Assembly (NCBI GenBank): GCA_964604675.1
Contig: CAZSAT010000102.1
Location: forward strand, 1-24,674
DNA: 24,674 bases
Source of the DNA: CAZSAT01 sp964604675
GTDB lineage: Bacteria > Myxococcota_A > UBA796 > CAJQPC01
Direction: 5' to 3'
Position numbers and translations under genes: made by a program. The notes under the pieces were generated by a model that saw only the letters and a list, made by a program, of their open reading frames with translations, was not told the origin of the DNA and searched no databases. Shown piece after piece: positions 1 to 8,473 of the stretch (the first letter of the stretch is position 1; every line of letters begins with the position of its first letter).

Positions 1-1
1 C

Positions 2-967
2 GTCTACCTGGACATGGTGTGGAAGCGGCGGCTGCAACAGGGCCTCGACCCGGTGGAGGTGCCCCAGGCGCAGGGGTTGCCCGAACGCCTGGGCCGCTCC
101 CTGGTCGGCCAGCCGAGCGCGATCACCGAGCTCAACCACGGCGGCCCGCTCCCGGATCCCAAGAAGGCGCTCTTGTGGTCCGTGCTCGCCTCCGCGCAGG
201 GGGTGGATGCGGTCGCCTGGTTCGCCTACAGCCACGTCGCGTGGAGCGAGGAGCGAGCGCTGATCGCGGGGGCGCTCGAGCTCCGTGACGACCCCTCCTT
301 CTGGGCCCAGGCCCCGCTCGCCGCGCGGCTGTACCGCAGCGGCGCGGTGCCGGAGGCCCCCGGGCTGGCGGTGCGGTGGACGAACAAGGCGGCGACCGAG
401 GAAGCCCTCGGCGACGTGGCCGAACGGCCCCCAGGCACCCACCTCGACCCCCAGAACCTGCTTCGGCAGCGCCTGCGCAGCTCCTACGACCCGGAGCCTC
501 CTGCCTCGATCCCCGGCGCGCCGATCGCCGGTGTGCGCTGGCTCGACGGGGTGCTGGAGGTGGAGACCTCCGAGATCGTCGCCGTGGCCGGCCACCTCTC
601 GGAGCACGAGCTCGGGCAGGTGCGCCTCAGCGCGAGCGGTGAGGGCACGGTGTGGCTGGCTTCCACCGAGCTCGGCGTGACCCTTCAGGCCGCCCGATCG
701 TGGTGGCTCGTCCAGTCTGCGGGCGCGGCCAACACAGGGGCCCGGGTCTCGGGCACCGGGGAGGTCGTGAGCTGGGGGGCGGGCCCTGTGCTGCACGGCA
801 GCGTGCACGGACACGTCGCCCTCAGCGCACCGTGCCGCCCTACCATGACCGTGCTGGACGGAGACGGATCGGCGCTCCGCACCGAGCGCCTGCGGCGGCA
901 CCAGGGCGCGTGGCAGGTCCCGCTGCCCCCGGAGAGCCCCTGGGCCCGCCTGGACTGCGACGGATAG
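2..967 (+). CDS. Glycosidase-like protein, C-terminal part (5' end outside window)
   Basis: The reading frame is open to the left edge, so only about the last 321 residues are visible and the start lies upstream. The segment ITELNHGG (Glu near visible residue 43), followed by an Ala-rich helix and the strand GVDAVAWFAYSHVAW, resembles the end of a (beta/alpha)8 barrel of clan-A glycoside hydrolases. In those enzymes a Glu in a T-E-x-N type strand end is the nucleophile. The stretch DDPSFWAQAPLAARLYRSGAVPEA also fits such proteins. The remaining ~180 residues look like beta-sandwich material. The gene is followed after 8 nt by a methyltransferase and belongs to the polysaccharide locus, so glycan trimming or turnover is plausible. 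Family and substrate are inferred; it could instead be a non-catalytic barrel protein. Confidence 0.6.
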   Translation, partial: VYLDMVWKRRLQQGLDPVEVPQAQGLPERLGRSLVGQPSAITELNHGGPLPDPKKALLWSVLASAQGVDAVAWFAYSHVAWSEERALIAGALELRDDPSFWAQAPLAARLYRSGAVPEAPGLAVRWTNKAATEEALGDVAERPPGTHLDPQNLLRQRLRSSYDPEPPASIPGAPIAGVRWLDGVLEVETSEIVAVAGHLSEHELGQVRLSASGEGTVWLASTELGVTLQAARSWWLVQSAGAANTGARVSGTGEVVSWGAGPVLHGSVHGHVALSAPCRPTMTVLDGDGSALRTERLRRHQGAWQVPLPPESPWARLDCDG

Positions 968-975
968 GAGCGCGC

Positions 976-1932
976 GTGGCAGTCTCCCACTGGACCAACA
1001 CCCTCGTCGACCGCGCGCTGCGGCGGGTCGGACGCGACGGCGGCGGAGCCGCGTGCCCTCTCTGCGACGGAAGGTCGTCCCGGGAGTTGTTCGTCGCCGC
1101 CGGTCGCTACCCGGTGCGGTACTGTCCCAGCTGCGACGGTGCCTTCGTGCACCCGATGCCGAGCGATGACGAGCTCGCGGCCTTCTACAGCGACGACCGC
1201 TACCACGGGGGCGGCCACGAGGGCTTCGGCTACACCGACTACCTCGCGGAGGGTGACCGACACCGGGCGAGCCTGTTGGGGAACGACCCGCGCCTCGAAG
1301 CGCTCGAGGGGCTGTTGCCCGACCGCGGGCGGCTCCTGGATGTTGGCTGTGGCACCGGCTACCGCTTGAGCGTGGGTGCCCATCGCGGCTGGGAGGCCGT
1401 CGGTGTCGAGCCGAGCGCCTGGGCCGTGGACATCGGGCGGGAGCGCTACGGCGTGGATCTACGCTGTGGGCGGCTCCAGGACCAGGGCTTCGGCGACGGT
1501 GCCTTCGACGCCGTGATGCTGGAGGACGTCATCGAGCACGTCGCGCGTCCGGTCGACCTGGCCGCCGAGGTCGTGCGGGTCCTCGCTCCCAAGGGCGTGG
1601 TCGTGATCAGCATCCCCAACTTCGGCAGCCGACGGGCTCGCACCCGAGGTGCAGCCTGGAACGAGGTTCGACCGCCGGAGCACCTCACCTACCTCTCCCT
1701 CCGCTCGCTCGAGCGCCTCGCGGCGCGGGTCGGGCTGGAGGTGGTCTTCTCCAGCCGGCACCCACGCTTCCAGGTGATGGCCGAAGACCTCGACGGCAGC
1801 CTGCCCGGACCGCTCAAGGGCGTCGCCACGCTGCCTGCGCCCTTGGGTCCTGCGCTCCGTGAGGCCGTCATCCGGGCCTACGACGCCACTCTGCAGTACC
1901 CCAAGCTCTTCGCGCTGTTGCGCCGCGCCTGA
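976..1932 (+). CDS. Class I SAM-dependent methyltransferase with N-terminal zinc ribbon
   Basis: The protein is 318 residues. I chose the GTG at 976 because AGGAG lies 5 nt upstream and the zinc-ribbon fold follows soon after; earlier starts in the frame overlap the preceding gene. Residues 27-53 carry two CxxC knuckles (C27/C30 and C50/C53). Motif I of the Rossmann-type methyltransferase is LLDVGCGTG at 120-128, followed by GVEPS (motif II-like) and DAVMLEDVIEHV (motif IV-like). This is the usual build of Methyltransf_23-type enzymes found in O-antigen, capsule and secondary-metabolite loci, which methylate sugars or lipid-linked intermediates. It probably forms a unit with the glycosidase-like gene 8 nt upstream. 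It ends 3 nt from the stop of the convergent polymerase gene. The acceptor cannot be read from sequence. Confidence 0.85.
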   Translation: MAVSHWTNTLVDRALRRVGRDGGGAACPLCDGRSSRELFVAAGRYPVRYCPSCDGAFVHPMPSDDELAAFYSDDRYHGGGHEGFGYTDYLAEGDRHRASLLGNDPRLEALEGLLPDRGRLLDVGCGTGYRLSVGAHRGWEAVGVEPSAWAVDIGRERYGVDLRCGRLQDQGFGDGAFDAVMLEDVIEHVARPVDLAAEVVRVLAPKGVVVISIPNFGSRRARTRGAAWNEVRPPEHLTYLSLRSLERLAARVGLEVVFSSRHPRFQVMAEDLDGSLPGPLKGVATLPAPLGPALREAVIRAYDATLQYPKLFALLRRA

Positions 1933-1935
1933 GGT

Positions 1936-3381
1936 TCACGCGGGTTCGGCCAAGGGGTCGAAGACGGGCACCGCGTCGTCGTCGAGATCGTCGACGTCCT
2001 CGAAGGACTCCTGGTCGATGAGCCCACGCTTGGCTGCGACGACGTTGGTGTACTCGACGAGGCTCAGGATGCCCCAGTTGTAGATGGCGATCTCGTAGTA
2101 CTCGAGGATGTTGTCGGTGGCATTGAGCACGATGTAGCTGACCGTCATCGTGATGTAGATGTGGGCGACGAGCTTGATGTCGTCGTCCTTCGACTGTCGC
2201 AGCACGCGCACGGCCTGCCGCAGCATGGTCGCGAGCACCCACAAGAACGCGGAGAGCCCGACGGCTCCAGCTTCGTAGAGCACGCGGAGGTAGCCGTTGT
2301 GGGGCGAGATGTTGATGCCCATCAGGCTGCGCCCGAAGGGAATCGTCGCCCCGGCGCCATAGCCGAGCAGGGGTTGTCGTTCCCACGCCTCTATGAGCTT
2401 GGTCCAGTAGTAGAGCCGCCACCCCACCGAGTTGTTTCGGTCGGTCACGTCGCGCGCGGTGAGCGCGTCCTCGATCTCGACCAGACGGTCGAGCACCTGT
2501 TCACCCAGCACGGGGAGCAGGAGCACGCCGAGCCCGACGGCCACGATCACATAGCGCCGTCGTCCGTAGACCCAGGACAGGTAGCCGAAGCAGAGCGCGA
2601 ACGCGATCCAGCTGATGCGCGTGTAGGTGGCCAGCAGCTGGATGACCACAAGGGCCACGTAGATGGCCCACAGCGGCTTCCTCGAGGTGCGCTTGTCGAG
2701 GAACTGGCTGTAGGCGAGGCAGAAGATGAACAAGAGGTACATCGAGTACAGCGCGGGGTGGTTGAAGCACCCGAAGACGCGGTTGTAGCCGACGGTGTCG
2801 GTGTTGCCGGTGCCCGTGAAGAGCTGGAAGAAGCCCGCGGCCAGGGGCACGATGCTCGAGGCGTACATCGCCCGGATGACCCCGCGGACCATGCGCTTGT
2901 CCATCATGTCGCTGATGATCAGGTAGGTCACGAACGGCGCTGCCAACCGGGTGACGAAGCGGATGCCGTCGCGAAAGCTGGGGGCGTAGAACAGGGAGAA
3001 GGAGAACGCCCCGAGGAACATCAGGTAGGGCCACGTGAGGCTCCGACCGCGGAACGGGTTCCTCCAGAGCACGAGGAAGTAGGTGACGCCGATGAGCGTG
3101 GTCAAGACGTTGACCAGACCACCGAGGTCGAAGGTCAGGAAGCCGACGTCGATGCGATCGCCCCCAGCGACCCAGTCCCGCATCGCAATCGCGACCAGGA
3201 AGACCAGCATGAAGGCGCGGGGGTTGGTCAGGAAGAGCAGCCCAGCCATCGCCATGATGGCGACGCCGGCCATGTACTGGGGCCCGCCGTAGACGAGGCT
3301 CAGCGCCAGGGGGGCCACCAGGAGGGCGGGGATCAGGATCTCCCGGCTCAGGTCGTGGTCACCGGCTGCATGTGTCGACAA
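1936..3381 (-). CDS. O-antigen ligase/polymerase family protein (Wzy_C/WaaL-type membrane protein)
   Basis: The protein is 481 residues with about ten to twelve hydrophobic helices, beginning with ILIPALLVAPLALSLVYG. A large loop has the family hallmarks: NNSVGWRLYYWTKLIEAW, then GYGAG, then SPHNGYLRVLYEAGAVGL with the conserved His at residue 361. This is the O-antigen ligase/polymerase (PF04932-like) signature. The enzyme would transfer or polymerise undecaprenyl-linked glycan at the periplasmic face of the inner membrane. The start is TTG at 3379-3381, with GAGG 8 nt upstream on the minus strand. The C-terminus is a short acidic tail (EDVDDLDDD). It is divergent from the Wzc-type kinase gene and converges on the methyltransferase with 3 nt between the stops. 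Sequence alone cannot say whether it is a polymerase or a ligase. Confidence 0.88.
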   Translation of the reverse strand: MSTHAAGDHDLSREILIPALLVAPLALSLVYGGPQYMAGVAIMAMAGLLFLTNPRAFMLVFLVAIAMRDWVAGGDRIDVGFLTFDLGGLVNVLTTLIGVTYFLVLWRNPFRGRSLTWPYLMFLGAFSFSLFYAPSFRDGIRFVTRLAAPFVTYLIISDMMDKRMVRGVIRAMYASSIVPLAAGFFQLFTGTGNTDTVGYNRVFGCFNHPALYSMYLLFIFCLAYSQFLDKRTSRKPLWAIYVALVVIQLLATYTRISWIAFALCFGYLSWVYGRRRYVIVAVGLGVLLLPVLGEQVLDRLVEIEDALTARDVTDRNNSVGWRLYYWTKLIEAWERQPLLGYGAGATIPFGRSLMGINISPHNGYLRVLYEAGAVGLSAFLWVLATMLRQAVRVLRQSKDDDIKLVAHIYITMTVSYIVLNATDNILEYYEIAIYNWGILSLVEYTNVVAAKRGLIDQESFEDVDDLDDDAVPVFDPLAEPA

Positions 3382-3511
3382 GCTCGCTTCCTCACCACGC
3401 TCGTACCGTCAAGACGGGCTAACGGATCGTTTGTGCGTGCAGCCGGCACTTGTCCGGCGACCTGATCTCAGAGGTCCACCCTCGCGTAGGGTGCAACGAG
3501 GAGGAACCTGC
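3382..3511. promoter_or_regulatory. Divergent intergenic region with 5' leader hairpin before the kinase operon
   Basis: This 130-nt space separates the divergent polymerase and kinase genes and must hold both promoters. I could not assign convincing -35/-10 boxes. A 6-bp hairpin (CACCCT/AGGGTG, loop CGCGT, 3477-3493) sits just before the strong Shine-Dalgarno GAGGAGG at about 3499-3505 of the kinase gene. A weaker GCCGG/CCGGC hairpin lies at 3442-3458. The first hairpin would be in the mRNA leader and could affect ribosome access; this is inference. Confidence 0.35.
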
Positions 3512-5728
3512 ATGGGTGACGAAGTCCGACCCCTGCGCGTGGAGTCGTCTGGCGGCTCCGGTCGACGTCGCGGTCGTTCGCGGCACAGCGGTCAGGCCGC
3601 GACCGAGCCCTCGCTCTCCGAGATCCTGCACCTTCGCGAGTACTGGAAGACGATCCGCAAGCGCATCTGGACGCTGATCAACTTCTTCGTGATCCTCGTC
3701 TTGAGCGTCACGGTGCTCACGGTCCTCCAGGACCCGGTCTACGAGGCGATGGCCACGGTCCAGATCGACGCCTTCCAGAGCCGGAACTACGGCGAGCTGC
3801 AGGACATGAACCGGATGGGGACGGGACAGTTCCTCTCCGACCAGGAGTTCTACGCCACCGAACACACCAAGCTCCGAAGCCGCACGATGGCCAAGGAGGT
3901 GATGACCCGGCTCAACCTCTGGAACCACGAGGACTTCGCGGCGAGCGACGATCCGGTCGACGACATGCTCCACCTGGTCACCATCGCGCCCGTGGACGGT
4001 ACGCGGCTGGTGCGGCTGCGCTGTCAGAACACCGATCGAGAGCTCGCAGAAGCGCTCTGCCGCGAGTGGAGCGAGTTCTACACCGAGAACAACCTCTCGG
4101 GCATGCAGAAGCGCCTGGACGAGAGCGTCACCCGCCTCAACAACCAGGTCGAGGCCGCGCGGCTCGACATGATCCAGGCCGAGAACTCCTTGCTCGAGTT
4201 CCGGAAGGCCAACGAGGTGCTGGCACTCTCGGCCGACGATCAGGGTGACCTGAAGCTGAAGATGCTGACGGGCCTCACGGAGGCCATGGCGGAGACCGAG
4301 GCAGAGCGCGTGGCCCGGCAGGCGGAGTACCAGAGCCTGCTGCGCTCGGTCGAGGCCGAGTCCGACCCGCTCAAGCTCGGACTGCTCGTGCAGAACGAGC
4401 TCACCGACGAGCTGCGGCAAGACTACAGCACCGCCATCCGGGAACGTGCCGAGCTGCAGGACAAGTACCTCGAGCAGCACCCCAAGATGGTCGAGAACAC
4501 GATCCGACTGAGCGAGCTCGAGGCCCAGATCCTAGGCGAGGTCCAGAACGAGCTCGCCCGCCGCCGGTCGCTGTACGAGCTGGCGCAGGCCCGCGAGCAC
4601 AAGCTCGGTCAGAGCGTCACCAGCCGAAGCGGCGAGCTGTTGGACCTGGGCGCCCTGGAAGCCGAGATGCAGCGCCTGTCCCGAGAGGTCGAGACCAAGA
4701 CCTCCGTGCACCACTACCTGCTCGAGCGCGCCCAGGAGACCAGTGTGTTGGCCCAGCTGCAGGTCAACAACGTCGCCATCGTGGACGTGGCGGAGGCGAA
4801 GCAGGACCCGGTCAAGCCGAAGGTCGCCGTGAACATCAGCCTCGCGGTGCTGGTGGGCGTCATGGGCGGCATCTCGCTGGCCATCTTCTTCGACTACATG
4901 GACAACACCATCAAGACCCGGGAGGAGGTCGAGGCGCTCGGGATCCCCTTCCTCGGCATCATCCCCTCGGTACCGGGGCTCGAAGGCGAGGGCTGGGAGA
5001 AGGCGCGGCAGCGCTATCTGTACAGCCGGAACAACCCCAAGTCAGCGTTCGCCGAGTTCTTGAGAAACATCCGGACCAACATCACCTACATGGCGCGGGC
5101 CGAGGGTCGGGCTGGGCAGCGCCTGCTGATCACCTCCGCCGGGCCGCGGGAAGGCAAGACCACCACGAGCATCAACCTGGGGATCACCCTGGCCGCCGGT
5201 GGCAAGAAGGTCCTGCTGGTCGACGCCGACATGCGCCGCCCGTCGCTCCACCATGCCTTCGGCGTGGACAACGAGAAGGGGCTGTCGTCCATGATCCTCG
5301 GCGAGGCCACGCCCGAGGAGTGCTCGAAGCAGACCGTGCAGGAGAACCTCTCCGTCATCGGCTCGGGTCCCCGCCCTCCCAACCCGGCCGAGCTCCTGGG
5401 CGGAGACGGTGTGCGCAGCATGCTCGACCGGCTCGACGAGCTCTACGACATCGTGATCATCGACAGCCCCCCCGTGGTGGCCGTGACCGACGCCGTGGTG
5501 CTCAGTCAGCGCGTAGACGGCGTCATCCTCGTGGTGAAGTCGTTCAAGGTCGGCAAGGACCTCGTGGAGCAGGCGAAGCGCCAGCTCACCGATGTCGACG
5601 CCCACCTGCTCGGCGTGGTGCTGAACGACTTCGACATCCAGCGCAAGTCGTACGGCTACTACTACTACTACAGCTACTACGGATCCGACCGGACGGAGCC
5701 CGATCTGGGCAGCCGGAACGCTTCGTAG
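3512..5728 (+). CDS. wzc: Wzc-type polysaccharide co-polymerase and tyrosine autokinase (BY-kinase)
   Basis: The 738-residue protein has the full fused Wzc architecture. After a basic cytoplasmic N-terminus comes TM1 (about 52-72), a periplasmic Wzz domain with long coiled coil (about 73-430), a GNVR-like segment with PVKPK at 433-437 and TM2 (about 438-462). The cytoplasmic kinase follows: Walker A GPREGKT at 544-550 (K549), Walker A' LLVDADMRRP (D571, D573) and Walker B DIVIIDSPP (D651). The extreme C-terminus is a tyrosine cluster of eight Tyr between 714 and 723, the usual autophosphorylation site. Cycles of phosphorylation control chain length and export of capsule or exopolysaccharide. 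I chose ATG 3512, preceded by GAGGAGG, over an upstream in-frame ATG near 3431 that would add 27 untypical residues. It leads an operon with the next three genes. No Wza or Wzb is visible in the window. Confidence 0.95.
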   Translation: MGDEVRPLRVESSGGSGRRRGRSRHSGQAATEPSLSEILHLREYWKTIRKRIWTLINFFVILVLSVTVLTVLQDPVYEAMATVQIDAFQSRNYGELQDMNRMGTGQFLSDQEFYATEHTKLRSRTMAKEVMTRLNLWNHEDFAASDDPVDDMLHLVTIAPVDGTRLVRLRCQNTDRELAEALCREWSEFYTENNLSGMQKRLDESVTRLNNQVEAARLDMIQAENSLLEFRKANEVLALSADDQGDLKLKMLTGLTEAMAETEAERVARQAEYQSLLRSVEAESDPLKLGLLVQNELTDELRQDYSTAIRERAELQDKYLEQHPKMVENTIRLSELEAQILGEVQNELARRRSLYELAQAREHKLGQSVTSRSGELLDLGALEAEMQRLSREVETKTSVHHYLLERAQETSVLAQLQVNNVAIVDVAEAKQDPVKPKVAVNISLAVLVGVMGGISLAIFFDYMDNTIKTREEVEALGIPFLGIIPSVPGLEGEGWEKARQRYLYSRNNPKSAFAEFLRNIRTNITYMARAEGRAGQRLLITSAGPREGKTTTSINLGITLAAGGKKVLLVDADMRRPSLHHAFGVDNEKGLSSMILGEATPEECSKQTVQENLSVIGSGPRPPNPAELLGGDGVRSMLDRLDELYDIVIIDSPPVVAVTDAVVLSQRVDGVILVVKSFKVGKDLVEQAKRQLTDVDAHLLGVVLNDFDIQRKSYGYYYYYSYYGSDRTEPDLGSRNAS

Positions 5729-5740
5729 GGGCCCGAGACC

Positions 5741-8452
5741 ATGTCGCAGAAGGCGCCACCGCCGTTCCGGGGCGACCCCCTCCAGATGCTGGGCGCGGGC
5801 GTCGTGATGCTCATCGTCGGACTCGCCACCCTGTACAAGGGTGCCGTCCTCCCCGAGCACCACGGCTGGATCATCGCGGCCATCGCGAGCACCGGGATCG
5901 CCTGGGTCTGGGCTCGGCCGCTGCGGCGTCCGACGCGGAGCACCTGGTTGGCCTTGCTGCTGGTTGGCCTGGTCGCGTCCCTGCCCCTCGTGCCCCTGCC
6001 GCCCGCCCTGGTGGGCGCCGTGGCGCCTTCCCGTGCCACGTTGGTTGCCCAGGTGGCCCCCGAGAGTCATGGGGACGAGGCCGCCTTCCGCAGCGCGCTC
6101 GCGGCGCACGACCTCGAGGCTGCCGTCGGCAGCGCCGACGCTTCCTGGTCGGTCGACCACACCCTTGCAGTCGAGCCCGAGGCGACGGTGTGGCGTCCCC
6201 TGAGCCTCGACCCGGACGATCACCGCGACGAGCTGCTCCGCTGGGGCGCTGCGCTCACCCTCTTCCTGATCGTGGTCGGGGTCGGCCGCGGCGACAAGTC
6301 CATGTTGGTCCTCTCGGTCGGACTGGCCGCGCTGGGCACCGTGGAGGCGATCATCGGGCTCGCCAACCTGTCTGGCAACGACGCCAGCCTGGGCCTGTTC
6401 GCCAAGAAGCACTACCTGGGCAGCGCCACCGGCACGCTGGTGAACCGAAACCACTTCGCGGCGCTCTTGGCGGTGTGCATCGGCGCGACCTGGGGGCTCG
6501 CCAGCGGTCTCTTCCCCCTCCGGCCCGATGTGGTGCGACGGCACGCTCGGCACAAGATCCGGAGCTCGCAGCCACCCGGAGTGCTCGAATCCGCTGGCGA
6601 CAAGTTGCCGCGGCTGATGATGCTCGCCTTCGTGGCCGCCACGATGAGCCTCGCCGTCGTGCTCAGCCAGAGCCGTGCAGGGCTCGTCTGCCTGGCCCTG
6701 GCCGGCGTGACCGTGGCGCTCGTCTGCTGGTGGCGGCGCGGCGAGGAGCACCACCTCTACCTGGCCGTGGGGCTGCCCACCATCGGCGGCGCACTGGCGG
6801 TTGGCGCCTTGGGCCCGCGCGGAGCGCTGGGTCGCTTCGGCCGCTTGCTCCAAGGCGACGACTCCGTGACGGGCCGTCTGGAGACCTGGCGGGCGTCGTT
6901 GGCGGGGATCGCCGAGCTGCCCTTCGCTGGAGCGGGCCTCGGGAGCTTCGATCCGGTACACGTCCGGTTCGTGCAGGGCCCCTACACCTTCCGCTTCGCG
7001 CACGCGCACAACGACTACCTGCAGCTCTTGTTCGAAGGAGGTGCGTTGCTCACAGGGGGCGTCGCGGTGCTCGCCGTGCTGTGGGCGCGGCGGATCTGGT
7101 CGGGCCTCGACGCCGCCGAACACCGCTGGCGGACCGATCTCGGCCTGGGCCTGATGGTCGGCACGGTGGCGATGCTGCTGCACGCGATGGTCGACTTCAA
7201 CTTCCAGATCCCGGGCAACGGCTACCTGTTCGCCGTGTGCCTCGGGGCCGTGACGGCGGCCTTTGCCAAGCGTCCGTCCCGGGTCCAGGTCTGGGGTTCA
7301 CCGCAGCGCGTGGCGCTGACGGCCGCGCTCGTGATCCTGGCGGTCGGCGGCTGGCACATGGCGACCCGAGGTGCCCTCGAGGCCGAAGCGCGCGCGGAGC
7401 TGGCTCGCATGGAGAAGCGACGCGCCACGAGCGACGACGAGGCACGCATGCGGCGCATCCAGGCTCGGGTCGGCGACCAGAGCGAGCTCGGGGCGCGGCT
7501 CGGGCTCCTGCTGGCCGATCTCGACGTGCGACGAGCCCTGAAGGAGGGCACGGTGCTCAGCGTGGACGCGGCTGTCGGCACCCTGTCGAGCGTGCTCCAC
7601 ACCGGGCGCACCCTCACCAGCGAGAGCCCCTTCGTGATCGAGGGGCACCTGATGACCGCTCGTGCGGCGGCTACCCTGGCGCTCGTCCTTCGGCGTTGGC
7701 CCGGGGCGGCCGCGCGCGCTCGGATCACCGCCGAGGACCTGGAGTTCGAGACCGAGCAGGCGGTCGCCCGCGCCGACATCCTCCAAGGGACCAACCCCTG
7801 GGTCCAGCTCGAGACCGCCGCCGCGCTCCTGACCATCGCCCGAGGCGCCCCTCACGCCGACAGCGCGCGCCACCGCGCAGCCATGCGCCTCGCCGAGGCC
7901 GTGCGGCTCGACCCGTGGCGTGCATCGGCGGCCTTCTCGATGGCCGACCGCCTGACAGCAGCTCAGCTCGAGGGCATGGTCACCTCGGACCACCGGGTGC
8001 TGACCGAGGCGGGGCGCGCCTGGAAGCGTCGTGGCGCCGAAGAGCGCGCCGTGGCTGCCTGGGAGGCGGCGTACCGGCTCGACGACACCTACCCGCCGGC
8101 GCTGTTCCAGCTGGGCGCGTCGGCGGTCGAGCGGGGCGACGACGCGGGGCGCGAGCGGTACCTCCGCGCCTTCCTGGCGCACACCGACGGCAACGCCTCC
8201 CTGGAGGGCTGGGCCTACCTCTGGCTCGGCCAGGCCACCACCGCCGAGAAGCGGTTCGAGCGTGCGGTTCGACACGCCTCCAACAACGCTTGGATCCAGT
8301 ACGGCTATGCGCAGGCCCTGCGGAGCAACGGCAGGAGGCCGGAGGCCAGGAAGGCCTTCGAGACCGTCTTGACGCTCGACCCGGGGCATGCGGGCGCCCG
8401 CGCTGCTCTGAGCGTGTTGAACGGCACTTCGTTTCACGACCGTTCCTTGTAG
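5741..8452 (+). CDS. O-antigen ligase-like membrane protein with long C-terminal repeat region
   Basis: The protein is 903 residues, about twice the usual length of the family. The N-terminal half is polytopic and contains GTLVNRNHFAALLAV (231-245) and FRFAHAHNDYLQLLFEGG (His421/His423 region), both hallmarks of O-antigen ligase/polymerase proteins. A soluble loop of roughly 70 residues (about 90-165) interrupts the first helices. After the last helix (about residue 540) the remaining ~350 residues are soluble and helical. Its end (AWEAAYRLDDTYPPALFQLG, LRSNGRRPEARKAFETVLTLDPGHAGARAAL) is clearly TPR-like. Such ligase-TPR fusions occur in exopolysaccharide loci and may dock partner proteins. 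It starts 12 nt after the kinase gene, so co-expression is likely. It is the second Wzy_C-type protein of the locus. Polymerase or ligase role is not decided by sequence. Confidence 0.87.
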   Translation: MSQKAPPPFRGDPLQMLGAGVVMLIVGLATLYKGAVLPEHHGWIIAAIASTGIAWVWARPLRRPTRSTWLALLLVGLVASLPLVPLPPALVGAVAPSRATLVAQVAPESHGDEAAFRSALAAHDLEAAVGSADASWSVDHTLAVEPEATVWRPLSLDPDDHRDELLRWGAALTLFLIVVGVGRGDKSMLVLSVGLAALGTVEAIIGLANLSGNDASLGLFAKKHYLGSATGTLVNRNHFAALLAVCIGATWGLASGLFPLRPDVVRRHARHKIRSSQPPGVLESAGDKLPRLMMLAFVAATMSLAVVLSQSRAGLVCLALAGVTVALVCWWRRGEEHHLYLAVGLPTIGGALAVGALGPRGALGRFGRLLQGDDSVTGRLETWRASLAGIAELPFAGAGLGSFDPVHVRFVQGPYTFRFAHAHNDYLQLLFEGGALLTGGVAVLAVLWARRIWSGLDAAEHRWRTDLGLGLMVGTVAMLLHAMVDFNFQIPGNGYLFAVCLGAVTAAFAKRPSRVQVWGSPQRVALTAALVILAVGGWHMATRGALEAEARAELARMEKRRATSDDEARMRRIQARVGDQSELGARLGLLLADLDVRRALKEGTVLSVDAAVGTLSSVLHTGRTLTSESPFVIEGHLMTARAAATLALVLRRWPGAAARARITAEDLEFETEQAVARADILQGTNPWVQLETAAALLTIARGAPHADSARHRAAMRLAEAVRLDPWRASAAFSMADRLTAAQLEGMVTSDHRVLTEAGRAWKRRGAEERAVAAWEAAYRLDDTYPPALFQLGASAVERGDDAGRERYLRAFLAHTDGNASLEGWAYLWLGQATTAEKRFERAVRHASNNAWIQYGYAQALRSNGRRPEARKAFETVLTLDPGHAGARAALSVLNGTSFHDRSL

Positions 8453-8473
8453 GGATCGAGGGGACGGCTACCG

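Noticed and set aside
652..975. Upstream extension of the zinc-ribbon methyltransferase
   Set aside because: The extra 108 residues are Arg/Gly-rich, overlap the glycosidase-like gene out of frame and lack domain features. GTG 976 has a good ribosome site.
3442..3458. Possible sigma-54 site (GGCAC..) before the kinase gene
   Set aside because: The GG/GC elements do not match the consensus spacing, and the sequence is better explained as a small inverted repeat.
5042..7183. Minus-strand open frame of about 713 codons opposite the kinase C-terminus and ligase-like gene
   Set aside because: The product is rich in His, Gly, Gln and Glu and has no recognisable domain; the sense-strand genes are certain.
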